Assembly (NCBI RefSeq): GCF_014356525.2
Contig: NC_052507.1
Span: 45,016,022-45,080,021, forward strand
Length of the DNA: 64,000 bases
Direction of reading: 5' to 3'
DNA from: Nilaparvata lugens
Taxonomy: Eukaryota; Arthropoda; Insecta; Hemiptera; Delphacidae
Shown here: piece after piece, positions 11,762-23,147 of the stretch
Layout: each line of letters starts with the position of its first letter
Position numbering within the stretch: the stretch's first letter is position 1
Made by a program: the position numbers and the translations under genes
Notes under the pieces: model-generated
What the model was told of the DNA's origin: nothing
Database searches by the model: none
What the model saw: the letters and a program-made list of their open reading frames with translations, nothing else

Positions 11762-12015
11762 CAGAGAGAGAGAGCATCATCATTATCATCTTCTTCTTCT
11801 TCCTCTCCCTCTTCTTCTTCTTCTTCTCCTCCATGTTCATGTAGATAAGAGAGAGTGATTGAGAGAGAGAGAGAGAGAGGGGTTCATTCTAAGGGCCTGG
11901 GGAGGGAGTGAGAGAGGTTCTTCTCCTTCCAAGGAGCGGTGGTGGTGTGGCAGGAGCGGGGGTGGTGGGGGGTACATAGGATGGATGCATTGTGAGGTGG
12001 AGGGGGGGAAAGTCA
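11762..12015. repeat. purine/pyrimidine low-complexity DNA
   Basis: A GAGA tract, a (CTT)n/(TCC)n tract, a second GA tract and then G-rich sequence to about 12010. Open frames across it are compositional artefacts. Confidence 0.85.
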
Positions 12016-12199
12016 TAAAATAAAGTGTTAGAACATACACTCTCATACTACTATATTTAGAGCCACCGAGGTCCTCATGCTGTCCTCTCTTCCAATCAGC
12101 AGCATAATAACTATCCCTGCTCCTTTGATATATATTACATATCTATCTCCACCTTCAAATACAAGACAGATTGGACAACAGGGTCAAATATCCATAGTC

Positions 12200-12675
12200 A
12201 TAACACAAGATCCAGAGGTGCGTTGAGAATTGAGCCACACAGAACGACCTTCTACAAATCTAGCTCACAGCATATGGGTAACAAGTATAATTCGTTTGCC
12301 AAACCACTTGAAGAGGCTCGAACACTGACAGTTTTCAGGACAAGACTGAAAATCTGGTTGATAGCCCAGTGTCCCCATAGTTGGCAATCTCTAATAAACT
12401 GATTAGAGAAAACAAAATAAGACGGAAAAAAATGTATTAAGAATCTATCATGTTACTTTCGAGTGCATTGTTGATGTTTCCCGATTCTAATGTTTCTATA
12501 TAAGTATGAGTTGTGAATGACATATTATTTATAAGTTTTCAAATATTATATTTTCACAGTTTTAAAAATGTATCTAGTCTTACATTGTAAATGGATGTTG
12601 AAATTTGAATGTATATGACTATTGTTATTCATACCATTGTTTAGCCTTACAAGTAATGAATTGAATTGAATTATG
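12200..12675 (+). mobile_element. 3' end of a Jockey/CR1-like LINE
   Basis: The plus strand at about 12240-12403 encodes a carboxy-terminal tail ending QCPHSWQSLIN before a stop. This matches the tail of the LINE at 3900 (ECPYSWQALIN). A short 3' untranslated region follows and ends in a TGAATTGAATTGAATT run, a simple-repeat tail typical of LINE 3' ends. It is severely 5'-truncated. Confidence 0.7.
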
Positions 12676-12769
12676 GTTAATTGAAAACTAAAATGCCACT
12701 TAATTCTATGATCTGCAACTTTTCAGTATTGGAGACTTTATTTCCACTGTTTTTTGGTTAAAATATATC

Positions 12770-13535
12770 CCCATAGCAACGTTTGATCTATTGCACAGTT
12801 TCAATGAATTAGGCCGTTTTGACAATACTGACCACTACCTTCAACCTGAAGAGTTCATTGACCAAATACAACTAGTTCAATCCCTAACACCCACCTCTTG
12901 GAATATGTGGCAACTTTGATTATTCAGCTTGTTAAGTGGTGAACCTCTGATGTTTTTCCAGATCCATAATCACAAATTCAGGACATTAGACGAATTCAGT
13001 GCAGCTTTCCTGGAACAATATTGGAGTAAAAATATACAAATGGATACACTAGCCAATATCATTGCTTGTGAATAATCCTAGGACAGATGACACATATATC
13101 ATTCTGTTACTACAATTAAATTGAAAAATGCTCAATTAGATGAGCCAATAAGTGATTCTGTTTTAGCAAAAATAATCTTGAAAAAGCTTCCCTTCCAAAT
13201 CAGAACAGCATTGGCTACACAGCCAATAACTGGTTGCAAACATTGATCAGTTGCAATCATTTATACAATATACACTGTGATGCAATATCAAACCACCGGT
13301 TAGATCAATCATACACACAAAATCAACATGATTCAAAGATTATCAGTACCCAGCCAAGCTTATGAACTGGTACCATATATGACGTTCCCGGCATACCCCT
13401 CATTTTGAACGTCACAACGATCAGAAACAAAATAATGACTGGAATAATAGAAGTTTTCAAAATCGTCCAACAAACCATTATCCACAGCAAACAAATCGAA
13501 GAAATTATTATGATTTTCGACAATCGGCTTTAATG
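12770..13535 (+). pseudogene. retrotransposon gag, capsid and basic tail part
   Basis: Plus-strand frames read like a Gag capsid domain (LQPEEFIDQIQLVQSLTP, then FRTLDEFSAAFLEQYWSKN), then a helical segment, then a basic Asn/Arg/Gln-rich tail near 13410-13520 (FQNRPTNHYPQQTNRR) like a nucleocapsid. Stops and frameshifts occur near 12900, 13075 and 13245. No zinc knuckle was seen. It is a different family from the errantivirus-like elements in this window. Confidence 0.55.
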
Positions 13536-14313
13536 TTTGTTGTTATTTTTGAATTTGTGAGGTGTTTTGTACTGTTAGGTTATCTATTCTTTCATTTAGT
13601 TCGCAGGTAACTGTATCTATTCTTTCTGCTAATCCTGTCGTAATTTTATCCTGACTTTCCCTTTGTAATTTATCATTACTTTTAACTCTTCCCTATGATT
13701 TCCTACTTTGCTATCAATAGCATCTAACCTCCGTTCTATTGACTGTATGGCATCTGCTGTCCCTTCATACCCTTCTCTACTGTTTGTTTATTTGCCTCTT
13801 TAATTCTGTGTTTTCTTTTTTAATTTCCTGCATCATATTATCCATTCTATTTTGTAACATGATAGTGAACATACTACTAGTTTGCTCCATTATTACCTTT
13901 CTAAATGGATCTGGCTCGGTATCTGAAAATATACTTTGTTTCGTCCGATGTGACTCTGCCTCTGGGGATACTGGATCTGCGGGCTGCTCCTCACCCCCCT
14001 CAACGTTGATCTCTGCTATCCTCTGGTTAAGCGGTGCGTCGGTGGCATCGATCTGAGTGGATGACAGAGGTTGCAGATTTTGTGGATCAAAAACTATCAA
14101 CCCAACACTTCCTGGTTCCCTTTCTTGTGGCGTATTGACATCTACCATTGTGGGAGTTGATGTGCTGGGAGTCGACAAAGTGGGGTCTGGACAACCGCTG
14201 TACATATACGAAAGATCCGAGTTTGCAGGAGTGTGGTTCATGTTACTAATGTGTGTCAAGTGCAATTCAAAAGAGTGATGAATATTATGCAAAGAGTGTT
14301 CATGAGGACACAA
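13536..14313 (-). pseudogene. retrotransposon gag amino-terminal part, inverted
   Basis: On the minus strand 14313-13777 is open for 178 codons: a Pro/Thr/Ser-rich, acidic region, then a helix with MLQNRMDNMMQEIKKENTEL predicted as coiled coil. Broken frames continue the coiled coil to about 13550 (ERIDTVTCELNERIDNLT). The composition suits the amino end of a Gag whose capsid part lies at 12770-13535 on the opposite strand, so the two pieces converge at about 13535. A relation between the halves is inferred. Confidence 0.4.
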
Positions 14314-14567
14314 GGAGGATTCACAGCCAATAGTTTTTGCAATGTGTTGTGGCTACAATTATCAGGATTTATTACTTAAGTTCTTATAAATACTAATATT
14401 ATTCATGTATGAATTGTTGATTCCTGACTAGCTTACAGACTGTGGCTTATATTATTCTCCAACCGGCTTATATTTAAAATTCAATGGCGGACAAGTTTCA
14501 GCAGTTTAGGCCCATAAAAATAATATAGTTCTCTCTAAATACAGTTTCACAGTAATAATAATAGAAA

Positions 14568-14810
14568 TTTATAAAATAATTTCTTCTTTGTTTGAAGCTA
14601 TTGATTCCCAAAAAGTAGTTTTCAACTTGCCAGCTTTCCCCAGTACAATCTTACTATCTCTCATCCATTCACAACAAATCTCATTATGCATTGACTTGTC
14701 TTTAGTTATTATCGGCAATATATGTCTTGTTTTACTCTCGATAATGATTTAATGAGCTCTGTTCCCATCACCAGTCCCACGTTGAATGCACCATGTTTTT
14801 TATCTGACAT
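14568..14810 (-). pseudogene. unrecognised coding remnant
   Basis: From an ATG at 14810-14808 the minus strand reads MSDKKHGAFNVGLVMGTELI in one frame. After one frameshift it reads MHNEICCEWMRDSKIVLGKA and ends NKEEIIL before a stop at 14570-14568. Composition is clearly protein-like compared with the flanks. I do not recognise the family. It may be an exon of a decayed host gene or of a retroelement. Confidence 0.35.
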
Positions 14811-14989
14811 TATTTTTTATTGAATAACGATTTGCCTGGCTTGGCTGCATCGGTGAAGCATGAGTGCAAAAATATATAAGTCTGGTTGTGGTTTTAAGAA
14901 TACAACTTCAATAAAATCCTTATAGGCTCGCTCAGAGCTCCTGCAGTTTTTTGCTCTTGGACAATTATAGAAATCTTTGGAATGTATTA

Positions 14990-15506
14990 TTTCCAGAGAT
15001 TAATTAACAATGCAATATATTGCTGAGTAAACCAGCTTATTCCATTAATGATAAATTGTATGGTACTTTCTTATAATTCAATACTGATAATTTGATAAAT
15101 AGATATGAGATTGTCATGCATAATATTGGGGAACTAATAAAGGATACACCATAAAATATTCGATACATATATTGCACGAATAAATATAAAAACCAGATAA
15201 ATGTGGAATCGTATAGAGCAACAAACACACACAATAATTACAAGAATAAAAATATCAAAATAAAATATCAAAAACTGTTACACTACTTTTTAGCTCTTCA
15301 GCACGAAGAGTTACCATGTGCTTTTTTAATTCATTGATTATATGCATTTCTTTGTATGCAGCTTAGGTATCGACTTGCTGTTGCTTGTTGATTTAGAAAA
15401 TCTCACTTTATATCTTCTTTCCAAAAGTCATAAAATAATAAATTGATAAATCATAATTATAAATATATTTTTCTATAGGCTTTACTATATTCTCAATATT
15501 ATATAG

Positions 15507-15539
<33 letters not shown>

Positions 15540-16466
15540 ATCTTAGGGCATAAGGTTCGGCCTCTGATGGAAGTAGATAATGAATTTATCCAGTGAACAA
15601 GAGCTATATTATATCATTACAATTATTAAATGATCAATGATTGAGTGAGCATTTGTATTACAAGATTAAAATTTAATATTCCTTTAATTTGTGTACTTCA
15701 GGAGATATGTAAATTGACATACTCTTATTTATAAAATATATTTCTTATACCTTCTTAAGACTTGCACAAGTTTTGTAATAATTTTCAATATTTTTTACCT
15801 TTCTGATGAGCTAGCTTTTGTATTGTTTCACTCGAAGCACTGAGGGTGCCCTAACTTTATATATTTCGATGATATATCACTCACGTGCTGAATTTTTATA
15901 AGCTGTTGGTAGCGATCCGAATTTCCTGGTCGTCCTGGATTTTTAGTGGCCGAAGTCGTCTTCTCCAAGGGATTAAATGGATATTTAAATGACTTTCGCT
16001 TTATTGCAGCATCACTAAGTCTTATAAAAAATAAATTAATGAATTTGAACTTTAAGTCTTCAAAAAGTACAATGTAATAAGGTCTTGTGCTCTACAATTT
16101 TAGTGTCGTTCCATAGTGTTGTCCGGCAGGCAAGTGGCAGGTTCTACTCTTATTCCTACAATTTTCATTTCTGACTTACAAATTTACATAATTTAAATAA
16201 TTCGCTACTACGCCATTTAAAGAGATCAAAGTCCATGTGAATCTACTAAATTATTACCTATATGTAGGTATGATGTTTTTTATTTTTTCTTGGAACATAT
16301 CTGATACCTAAACTGAGTAATGAAAATTTATAAAATCTTATCATGTATAGAATATTTATAAATACATTGATCGGCTATCTATTGCTGCCCATTGATTACT
16401 GCAATTTGATTGGTTCATGCAAATTCACTACTGTATACATGTGCCTAGGAACATCCTACTTCCTTA
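14990..16466 (-). repeat. dispersed repeat Y, copy 2 (inverted)
   Basis: The reverse complement carries the same landmarks as the copies at 6785 and 26390, including CACGTGAGTGA, the CTTGCGCAAGT-like palindrome and the AGTCGGAAATG/GCAGGCAAGTGG region. It includes an AT microsatellite at about 15505-15545. Its distal part at 14990-15160 pairs with 28410-28555. The copy ends exactly at the LTR of errantivirus-like element 1, so that element inserted into it. Confidence 0.65.
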
Positions 16467-16741
16467 TGTCACCTGGTCATATGGGACATTATATGATTCA
16501 TATATTTTCTCATATTGATCAGGATTTAGAGTTTTATTTTACGAAAAGTTTAATGAACGGTGTTTCTGCCTTTGAACAGTTTTGTCATCGACAGAAAGAT
16601 TGTTTATTTCACTTGTTATCAAAATTATTGTAGTTTCTCTTTTGTGTTTTTCATAACAATCATGCTCGGCTTGTGCGACTGATAAAAATTGTATTTGAAA
16701 TGGCTTCATGTTTGGCATTGACTGAGTTATATATTAATACC
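16467..16741 (+). repeat. 5' LTR of copy 1, internally deleted
   Basis: Matches the start of the 3' LTR at 25422 up to TTATATATTAATACC, then jumps into leader sequence (CTTACATAATGGTGGAGGCT), which in copy 2 lies beyond the LTR. About 480 bp of LTR, including the expected promoter-proximal 3' part, is missing. Confidence 0.8.
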
Positions 16742-17330
16742 CCACCTTACATAATGGTGGAGGCTCGAAGGTTTTTAATCCACTTTTAAAATTTGGACTT
16801 TTTCAGTTACCTCAGTGAAGATTCAATTTTGTGTTTTCATTGTTGCTGTGTTGTTGTTGTGATTTATCTTCTCATTTATATTTGTATTATGGAATGAGTG
16901 CAGTGGTAGATCTTAGGAATATTCGTACAAAAGAATTGAATCTTAAAGAAGCGTTGTTTATAGCTCAGCAATATAGATTGTTTGTTCCCCCAAATGCGGA
17001 TTTAGATTTTTGAGATCTCATATAGGATCTTGAAATTGTCGTTGTTACAGCCTGAACAGCATTTACTTAGTCAAGAGAAAGCTCTGAATCATATAATAGA
17101 AGGGTCAGGTTATTGAACGAATTAGCGTTACAGCATCCCAATCTTGCCTTTTTAGAGCAGACGTTGAGAAGAAAATTTACTCTGGATTCCTCAGAAGTTA
17201 GTAAAAGTGAACAACCTATATCTGGAGACGAGGATTCAAATATTCTTAATAAAACTTTTATTGAAAATAAGATAGTGCGGTTCAGACAGACGCTATTATA
17301 AAATCGGATACAGTTGGTTCATTTGAAACA

Positions 17331-18440
17331 TTGAATATGGCTGATAAAAAGCGACCTTTCTTAGCTCCACGGATATATGGAGGAAAGAAATCGGAGGATG
17401 TTATAGATTTTTTTATTCATTTTGAAAGAGTTTCAAATGCAAATTCGTGGGATGAAAAGGATAAATTACTATATCTACCATTTTACTTAGAAGGCAGTCC
17501 TTTGAAATATTTAGATATGATCCAACTCTCGTTGACGGAAGCGAATAGATGGGATTACAAAAATGTTCGATCTGAGCTCGAAAAGTATTATCAGCCTATT
17601 CACATGGATAGGTATGAAATGGAGTTGACAAAACATAAAATGAACCGTGTGAAGCAGCTAGGGAATATATGGCCCAAGTTTTAGGATTGTGCTCAAAGGT
17701 TGACCCGCATATGTCGGAAGGTAGGAAAATAAAATATGTATTGAAAGGATTGTTACCTCATATTCAGGTAGGGTAATAATGCTGCCTAACGAATCCATCG
17801 ATGAGTTAGAAAGAATTTACAGCGTTTTGAATTTTCTCAATACATAGTGGAAGATAGAGTAGGTCTAGCAAAGCTTCAATAGTTCAACGGGATTCATATG
17901 ATCATCACATTATGCAGATAAGTAGAAATGTGGATAACTTATTGCGGAAAAAGAATTCGCGGGGAGAAGATTCAATGACAGCAATACGAGTGGCAACGAA
18001 AATAATAGGTCTTATGGGAACAAATTCAACAATGGTATTGAGAAGGGTCAAAGGTTAATAGAAATAGGTATGAAGGAAATAGGTTTGAAGGGAATAGGGT
18101 TGAAGGAAATAGGTTTGAAGGGAATAGGGTTGAAGAAATAGGTATAAGGAAATAGTTTGAAGGAAATAGGTTCGAAGGAAATAGATTTGAAGGGAATAGG
18201 TTTGATCGAAGAAATAGGAATGATAGAGAGGGAGATATTCATCACAAAGAAAATATCAAGTTTCAAAGAAGATGGTGTGCGATATGTGAGACCACTACGC
18301 ATACGACAGCTGAATGCAGTTTAATTTGAGAAACAAAAAACGGAAGATGAATTTTTTTGTCATATATGCAATGCCAAAAATCATTCCACTATGTCGTGTA
18401 GGTACAATGGGAGAAAGAATGACTCAAAAAACTTGTAGCG
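17331..18440 (+). pseudogene. gag of copy 1, degenerate
   Basis: A Gag-like start (ATG at 17337) runs for about 115 codons with a capsid-type helix pattern (FFIHFERVSN, DEKDKLLYLPFYLEG). Frames then break repeatedly. From about 18050 the sequence encodes a run of pentapeptides of the type G-N-R-F/V-E, a basic low-complexity tract. Two CX2CX4HX4C zinc knuckles follow, CAICETTTHTTAEC near 18280 and CHICNAKNHSTMSC near 18360. Gag would build the particle core and its knuckles would bind genomic RNA. The capsid region is only distantly similar to the gag of copy 2, although the two elements are otherwise near-identical downstream. Confidence 0.7.
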
Positions 18441-18744
18441 GGGGCTCAGTTCTCGGCGACAGAGTATAGGGGCCCCTTTTCACGTAACAAACGTGATGAA
18501 TTGCAAGAATCGGATGTAAAAGACATCGATGATGATAATAATAATAATACTAAATCAGGTGTGACAGAAACGTCATTTAAAAATGGGATATTGTGTGTTG
18601 AGGATTCAAACCTATAGGTAATAGCATAGTAGAAACAAATATGAGTATGGATCATGTTGAGGATGGTGATAGTCAGAAATTTATTAGTTATTCAAATTCA
18701 TTGTTGAGTAAGAATCATAAAACGCCGATATCAATTCAAGCAAT

Positions 18745-19499
18745 ATCTTGCGAAGAAATATAAAGATATTATTAGATACGGGTTCAAGTGTCTCACTCGT
18801 TAATCTTGAATTGATTGATCATTGTCAAGGTCAGTCATTGTTTGAAACAGACGTCATTCTCACAGCCGCGAATGGGTTACCAGTTAAGTCGTTGGGCAAG
18901 GTTTGTTTTGATTTTCAAGTTGATGGAGTCAATGTCACTTGGGAATGTTTTGTAGTGAGATCATTGTCCTACAGTTATTGTTGGGTGTTGATTTTTTGTC
19001 TCGACACGGAGTCCGTTTAAATTTTCAAAAACAAGAGATGAAGATTCTTTTAAACAATAACAGTATTGTTGTTCCATTTTCAGTACATGATGAAATTGCG
19101 AAGACGAATTTAATTCAAGTTAAAATGGATGAGCAGGTTATTATAAAACCGAAAGAGATATTAAATATTGATGTTCATGTTGATAAGCAAATTATGTGGA
19201 TCAGCAAATATGGTGTTGAACGAAATATTACTGACTCATGCTACTTGGAGCTGAAAAGTATTACTGACGATAATAAACATTTTGTTAACAAGATGAATGA
19301 ATCAATAATCATCGATAAACAAGAACCAGGCCATGGAAACAGTATATTGAACCGATTACAGAAAAAATGTGAATCAGCGATTTGTGTGAACAGTGAAGGT
19401 GAAAATACAGAGTCAGATTTGAATTATTGTAATTATCCGAAAGATATGAAGAATAATAAAATTGAAACTGATGGAATTGTTATTAATGAGAGTTGGTAG
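18745..19499 (+). pseudogene. retroviral-type aspartic protease and linker of copy 1
   Basis: The catalytic motif LLDTGSSVSLV lies at about 18768-18800. The second conserved block (LLGVDFLSRHG) is in another frame at about 18970-19010, so there is a frameshift between them. A linker frame continues from there to 19499; its distal part, from about 19193, is almost identical to the carboxy half of the gag-fused frame in copy 2. The protease would cleave Gag and Pol precursors. It is inactive here because of the frameshift. Confidence 0.75.
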
Positions 19500-19849
19500 A
19501 GAAATATGATGACATAATTTTGAATAGTTTGGAAAGCGTGTCCCAGTTAGCGTTAATAGCGATGAAATATTTATTGAAACAATAATTCTGGAGAGGTTTG
19601 AAAAACGAACTCAGACTCAGCGAAAGTATTACATGAGACAATATTGCTAGTAGAACGAGGCCTTTTAGCTGATTTGCAGTTGTCATTCAATGAAGAACGC
19701 TGAACTGTTTGGGACTAATACATCATTCGATGTCAGATAAATTAAAAATAATCATTGTCCGATATTGAGAACGATTTTTTTGAATTCTCTTTTGTCATTA
19801 CGAGCGGAGAAGTAACTTCTCTACAGAATCAACTTATTAGAGATGATGC

Positions 19850-20146
19850 GCAAGGTCCGTGAGAGATTACCGGAGATATTAAGAGAAGTGCAGGAAAAAC
19901 AAAAAGATAGTTTTGATAAAAGACATAGATTAGTAGCTTTCAATAAAGGAGATAAAGTTCTAGTTTCGTATCCTAGTATCAGGCTGATACTTGTAAAAAT
20001 TCAATAATCCTTTTCATGGGCCTTTTGTGGTATCAAGGAAGTTATCTGATTTAAACTATGAAGTGTTATTAGAAAAGCGGGGAAAGATTGTTCCAGAAAT
20101 TATTCATGTAAGGAGAATGAAACTTTTTCATGAACGAAAGTCATAG
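19850..20146 (+). pseudogene. integrase carboxy-terminal domain of copy 1
   Basis: Frames read ILREVQEKQKDSFDKRH, then FNKGDKVLVSYPS and, after a frameshift near 19990, FHGPFVVSRKLSDLNYEVLL and IIHVRRMKLFHERKS before TAG at 20144-20146. This is the typical DNA-binding tail of gypsy/errantivirus integrases. The catalytic core, RNase H and RT that should precede it are missing, so only about 350 bp separate the protease linker from this tail. In copy 2 even this tail is deleted. Confidence 0.75.
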
Positions 20147-23100
20147 CAAGGTGTGGAAAAGTGGAAAAAGTTTTATTTCAATCATTATACCATAATAATG
20201 TCGTCTGTAATCTAGATATTGAGTTTTTTTTTTCGTTGGGATGATAGTCATGTGACAGGTGAATTAAATTTTGGGATTTTATGATTTTTTTTTCACTGAG
20301 CTTGTAGGTAGTGATAATTTCAATCGTTTATGTCCAATAAAATTTTTCGATTAGGGCAGTAGTTTTCGAGTTAGGTATTTTCAATAATTTTCAAAAATTT
20401 TCTTTTTGGGGTTTTGTGATTTTTTTTCTTCATATAAAGTTTTGTTTTAGTATTTTGAAACATATTCTGGAAATTCAATGTAATTCACCGAACGAATCTG
20501 TTGTGAAGGAAGTTTTTCAAACGACGATTTTGATAGCGTTCGATATTGATTGACTTCTACTAAATTTTTGCTCTACTGGCTGCCAAGAGGCGAAATTATC
20601 GAAAAATTCAGAAATCTCCAGTTCATGGAAAACAATTTTGTGATTTTTCGATTTTTTTTTTCGGGAATCTTATTTTTTAGGATGAGTACATTCAACTTTG
20701 TTCTGTGAAAAATTTTGTTTAGAGCAAAGGGTTTTGAGGTTTTTCATTTTATAGTTTTTGTTGGTGACCTTGTATAGTAGCAAAAAATTTTTTTTTTGAA
20801 TTTAAAGATGAATTTTAGGTCATTCGCTTGCATTTCTAAAATGGGATAGGATATGTGAAGTAGATATTTTTGAGATATTTGAGGGTTCGTGAGTTATTTC
20901 AATAGGTAGTAAATTTTCGGCTACAGTCAGACACGGATTTTGAATTTCGCGCGTTTCTGCTGAATGGTTATCTACTGATTTTGAATTTCGCGCGTTTTTG
21001 CTAAATGGTTATCTGCTATTTTTCTATGGTTTATGTTGGGATTTCATTTTGGTTTCATGATATTTGATGGATAGTTGTATTCTACATATATTGGATTTTG
21101 GTTTTCAGTTATGATGAGTCCGATGAGTTCTTTTTTTTTACGATTTATGATGATTACAAGGTATGCGGCGTATCTTGATTGTTAGTCTAGAAATTTCAGA
21201 CAAATTCGGAAAAAGTCGATTTTCGAAAAAAATTTTATTGCAGTTTCATATTTTCTTAGCATAGATTTTAGCATTGCGATAATTATAATTTTGTTTAGGG
21301 CAAAGGGTTCTGAGATATTTCACTTTAGAATTTTGGCCCTTTGGATTTTATATTTCATTATATTAAGGTTATGAATAAGTTTTATTGAAATATTTTCAAG
21401 GGTTATTAAAGGTAGATATTTTGTTGATAGAATTCATGAATTAAATATTTGAATTTGTTGTCATAAGGTGTTGATAATTAAGGTTTAATGGTGATAGTCA
21501 TTTTTTTAAGTCGTATTTTTTTGAAGTCATGCGCTATATTAAAGTCCCTAAGAGAATTTTTGTAAATATTATTCGTAATTATTTATCATTTCATCATTGT
21601 TTATCAGAATTGATTATAATATTTATGGATTTATCATCCAGTGGTTGAATAATAGGATTATATTTTATTTATTTGATCTGTTTTCGATGGGGTCTTATGA
21701 TTCAAGCCTATAATTATAAGTCCTCGTAAAATTTTATTAAAGTATTATTACTGATTATTGTTGCTGGAGGTGAAGTCCATATTTTTCAATGGTAATATAG
21801 ACCAAACTTATTGTCCATGGGTTATAATAAACGGTTATAGGGGAATTTTTTAGCTATGGATAGCAGAGTTTCAGTTTTATACGTTTATATCTTTGAATTG
21901 AATTTCGTTTTATAATTTTTTCTCAGTATAAACTAATGATTACTATATTCTTGATTATATTTCATGATAATATTTGAGTTTCATTGTGTCATGGTTCTAA
22001 TATTAATGGTTTTGAGTAGAAAAGTTTTTCTTTTGGCACAATAGGTTGAGTTTAGGGCTTATTATTATGGTTGAGTTTTTATTTTCAGAAGTGATTTTTG
22101 GTAATCATTGTAGAACCATGTTTTACGATATAGAATCAGTTATTATAGAAGAGGGTTTATTATTCCATGGTTACATATTTATAATTTTAGGGTACAGTTA
22201 CCTATGAAAATTGGTATTTGGCTGGGTTTTACATTTAATTTCACCAGTTGCATTATTGATTTTGTATTGATTTTACAGTTATGATTAACCATGTTATATT
22301 TCATAGTCATTATAATTATATCTCAGTTATTTCAAATTATGGTTATTCCAGGAAAATGAACAGGAAATATGGTTGATGGATAGTTTACCATTTTATGATA
22401 ACCAAATGGTCATGTTTCATTCACATAATTACATATTCTGATTACATGTTACATTTTTGTAATATAACATTATCACTGATATAACTTTCTTTTTTTTCTC
22501 GATAAATCATGGTACGTTTTAATATTTGGTGCCACGAAAAAGTACAGTAATGTAATTCATTGTTTTGTTATTTTATTTTTGCGTTTGTACTGATGTGACC
22601 TACGTTAAGAAAGTGCAATTGTCACGTATTTTTGTTTAGTTGTCAATCTTGTTATTCATATCCAGGGCAAGGTCGTTCATTGAGTGACAAACGTTGTTAT
22701 TGATACTTTTAAACGTTCACTAATAGAAATTCATAATGAAGCTGTTATAAGACAATTATATTTTTGATGGATGAATATTTTATTCACTTTTATTTTGACT
22801 TGAATTTCTTTCTCAATAAAAATATAACTAGAGTATAAGTTTTTATATTCTGATGATTTATTGTATGATTGTGATTTTGTTTTCATATGACTCATATATT
22901 GTTCTGATTTCAGAATTGTTCCAGTATATATATATAGGCCTATGCACTTCTAATAAATTGTATCATTTCTAGGTTTCTGATTAATAATATATGCTAACCA
23001 GCCAGTCCAGTTGTTAATTGTAATATTCACGTCGAGTTTATTAATATTATTGTAAACGTTTCTCTTGATTTTTTTTTATTACGATTCATTTGCGGTTGCT

Positions 23101-23147
23101 TCAAGTAGAGTTTTTTTTGTTTGTAAGAGGTTCTGTTACGCATAAAC
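20147..23147 (+). other. 3-kb gene-free internal stretch between pol tail and env
   Basis: T-rich on the plus strand, with no frame longer than chance. Most of it (from about 20935) is kept in copy 2 at 47448-49800, with small indels, so it belongs to the element family and is not a later insertion. A fully coding errantivirus has no such spacer. It may be decayed coding DNA or a captured sequence. Confidence 0.6.
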
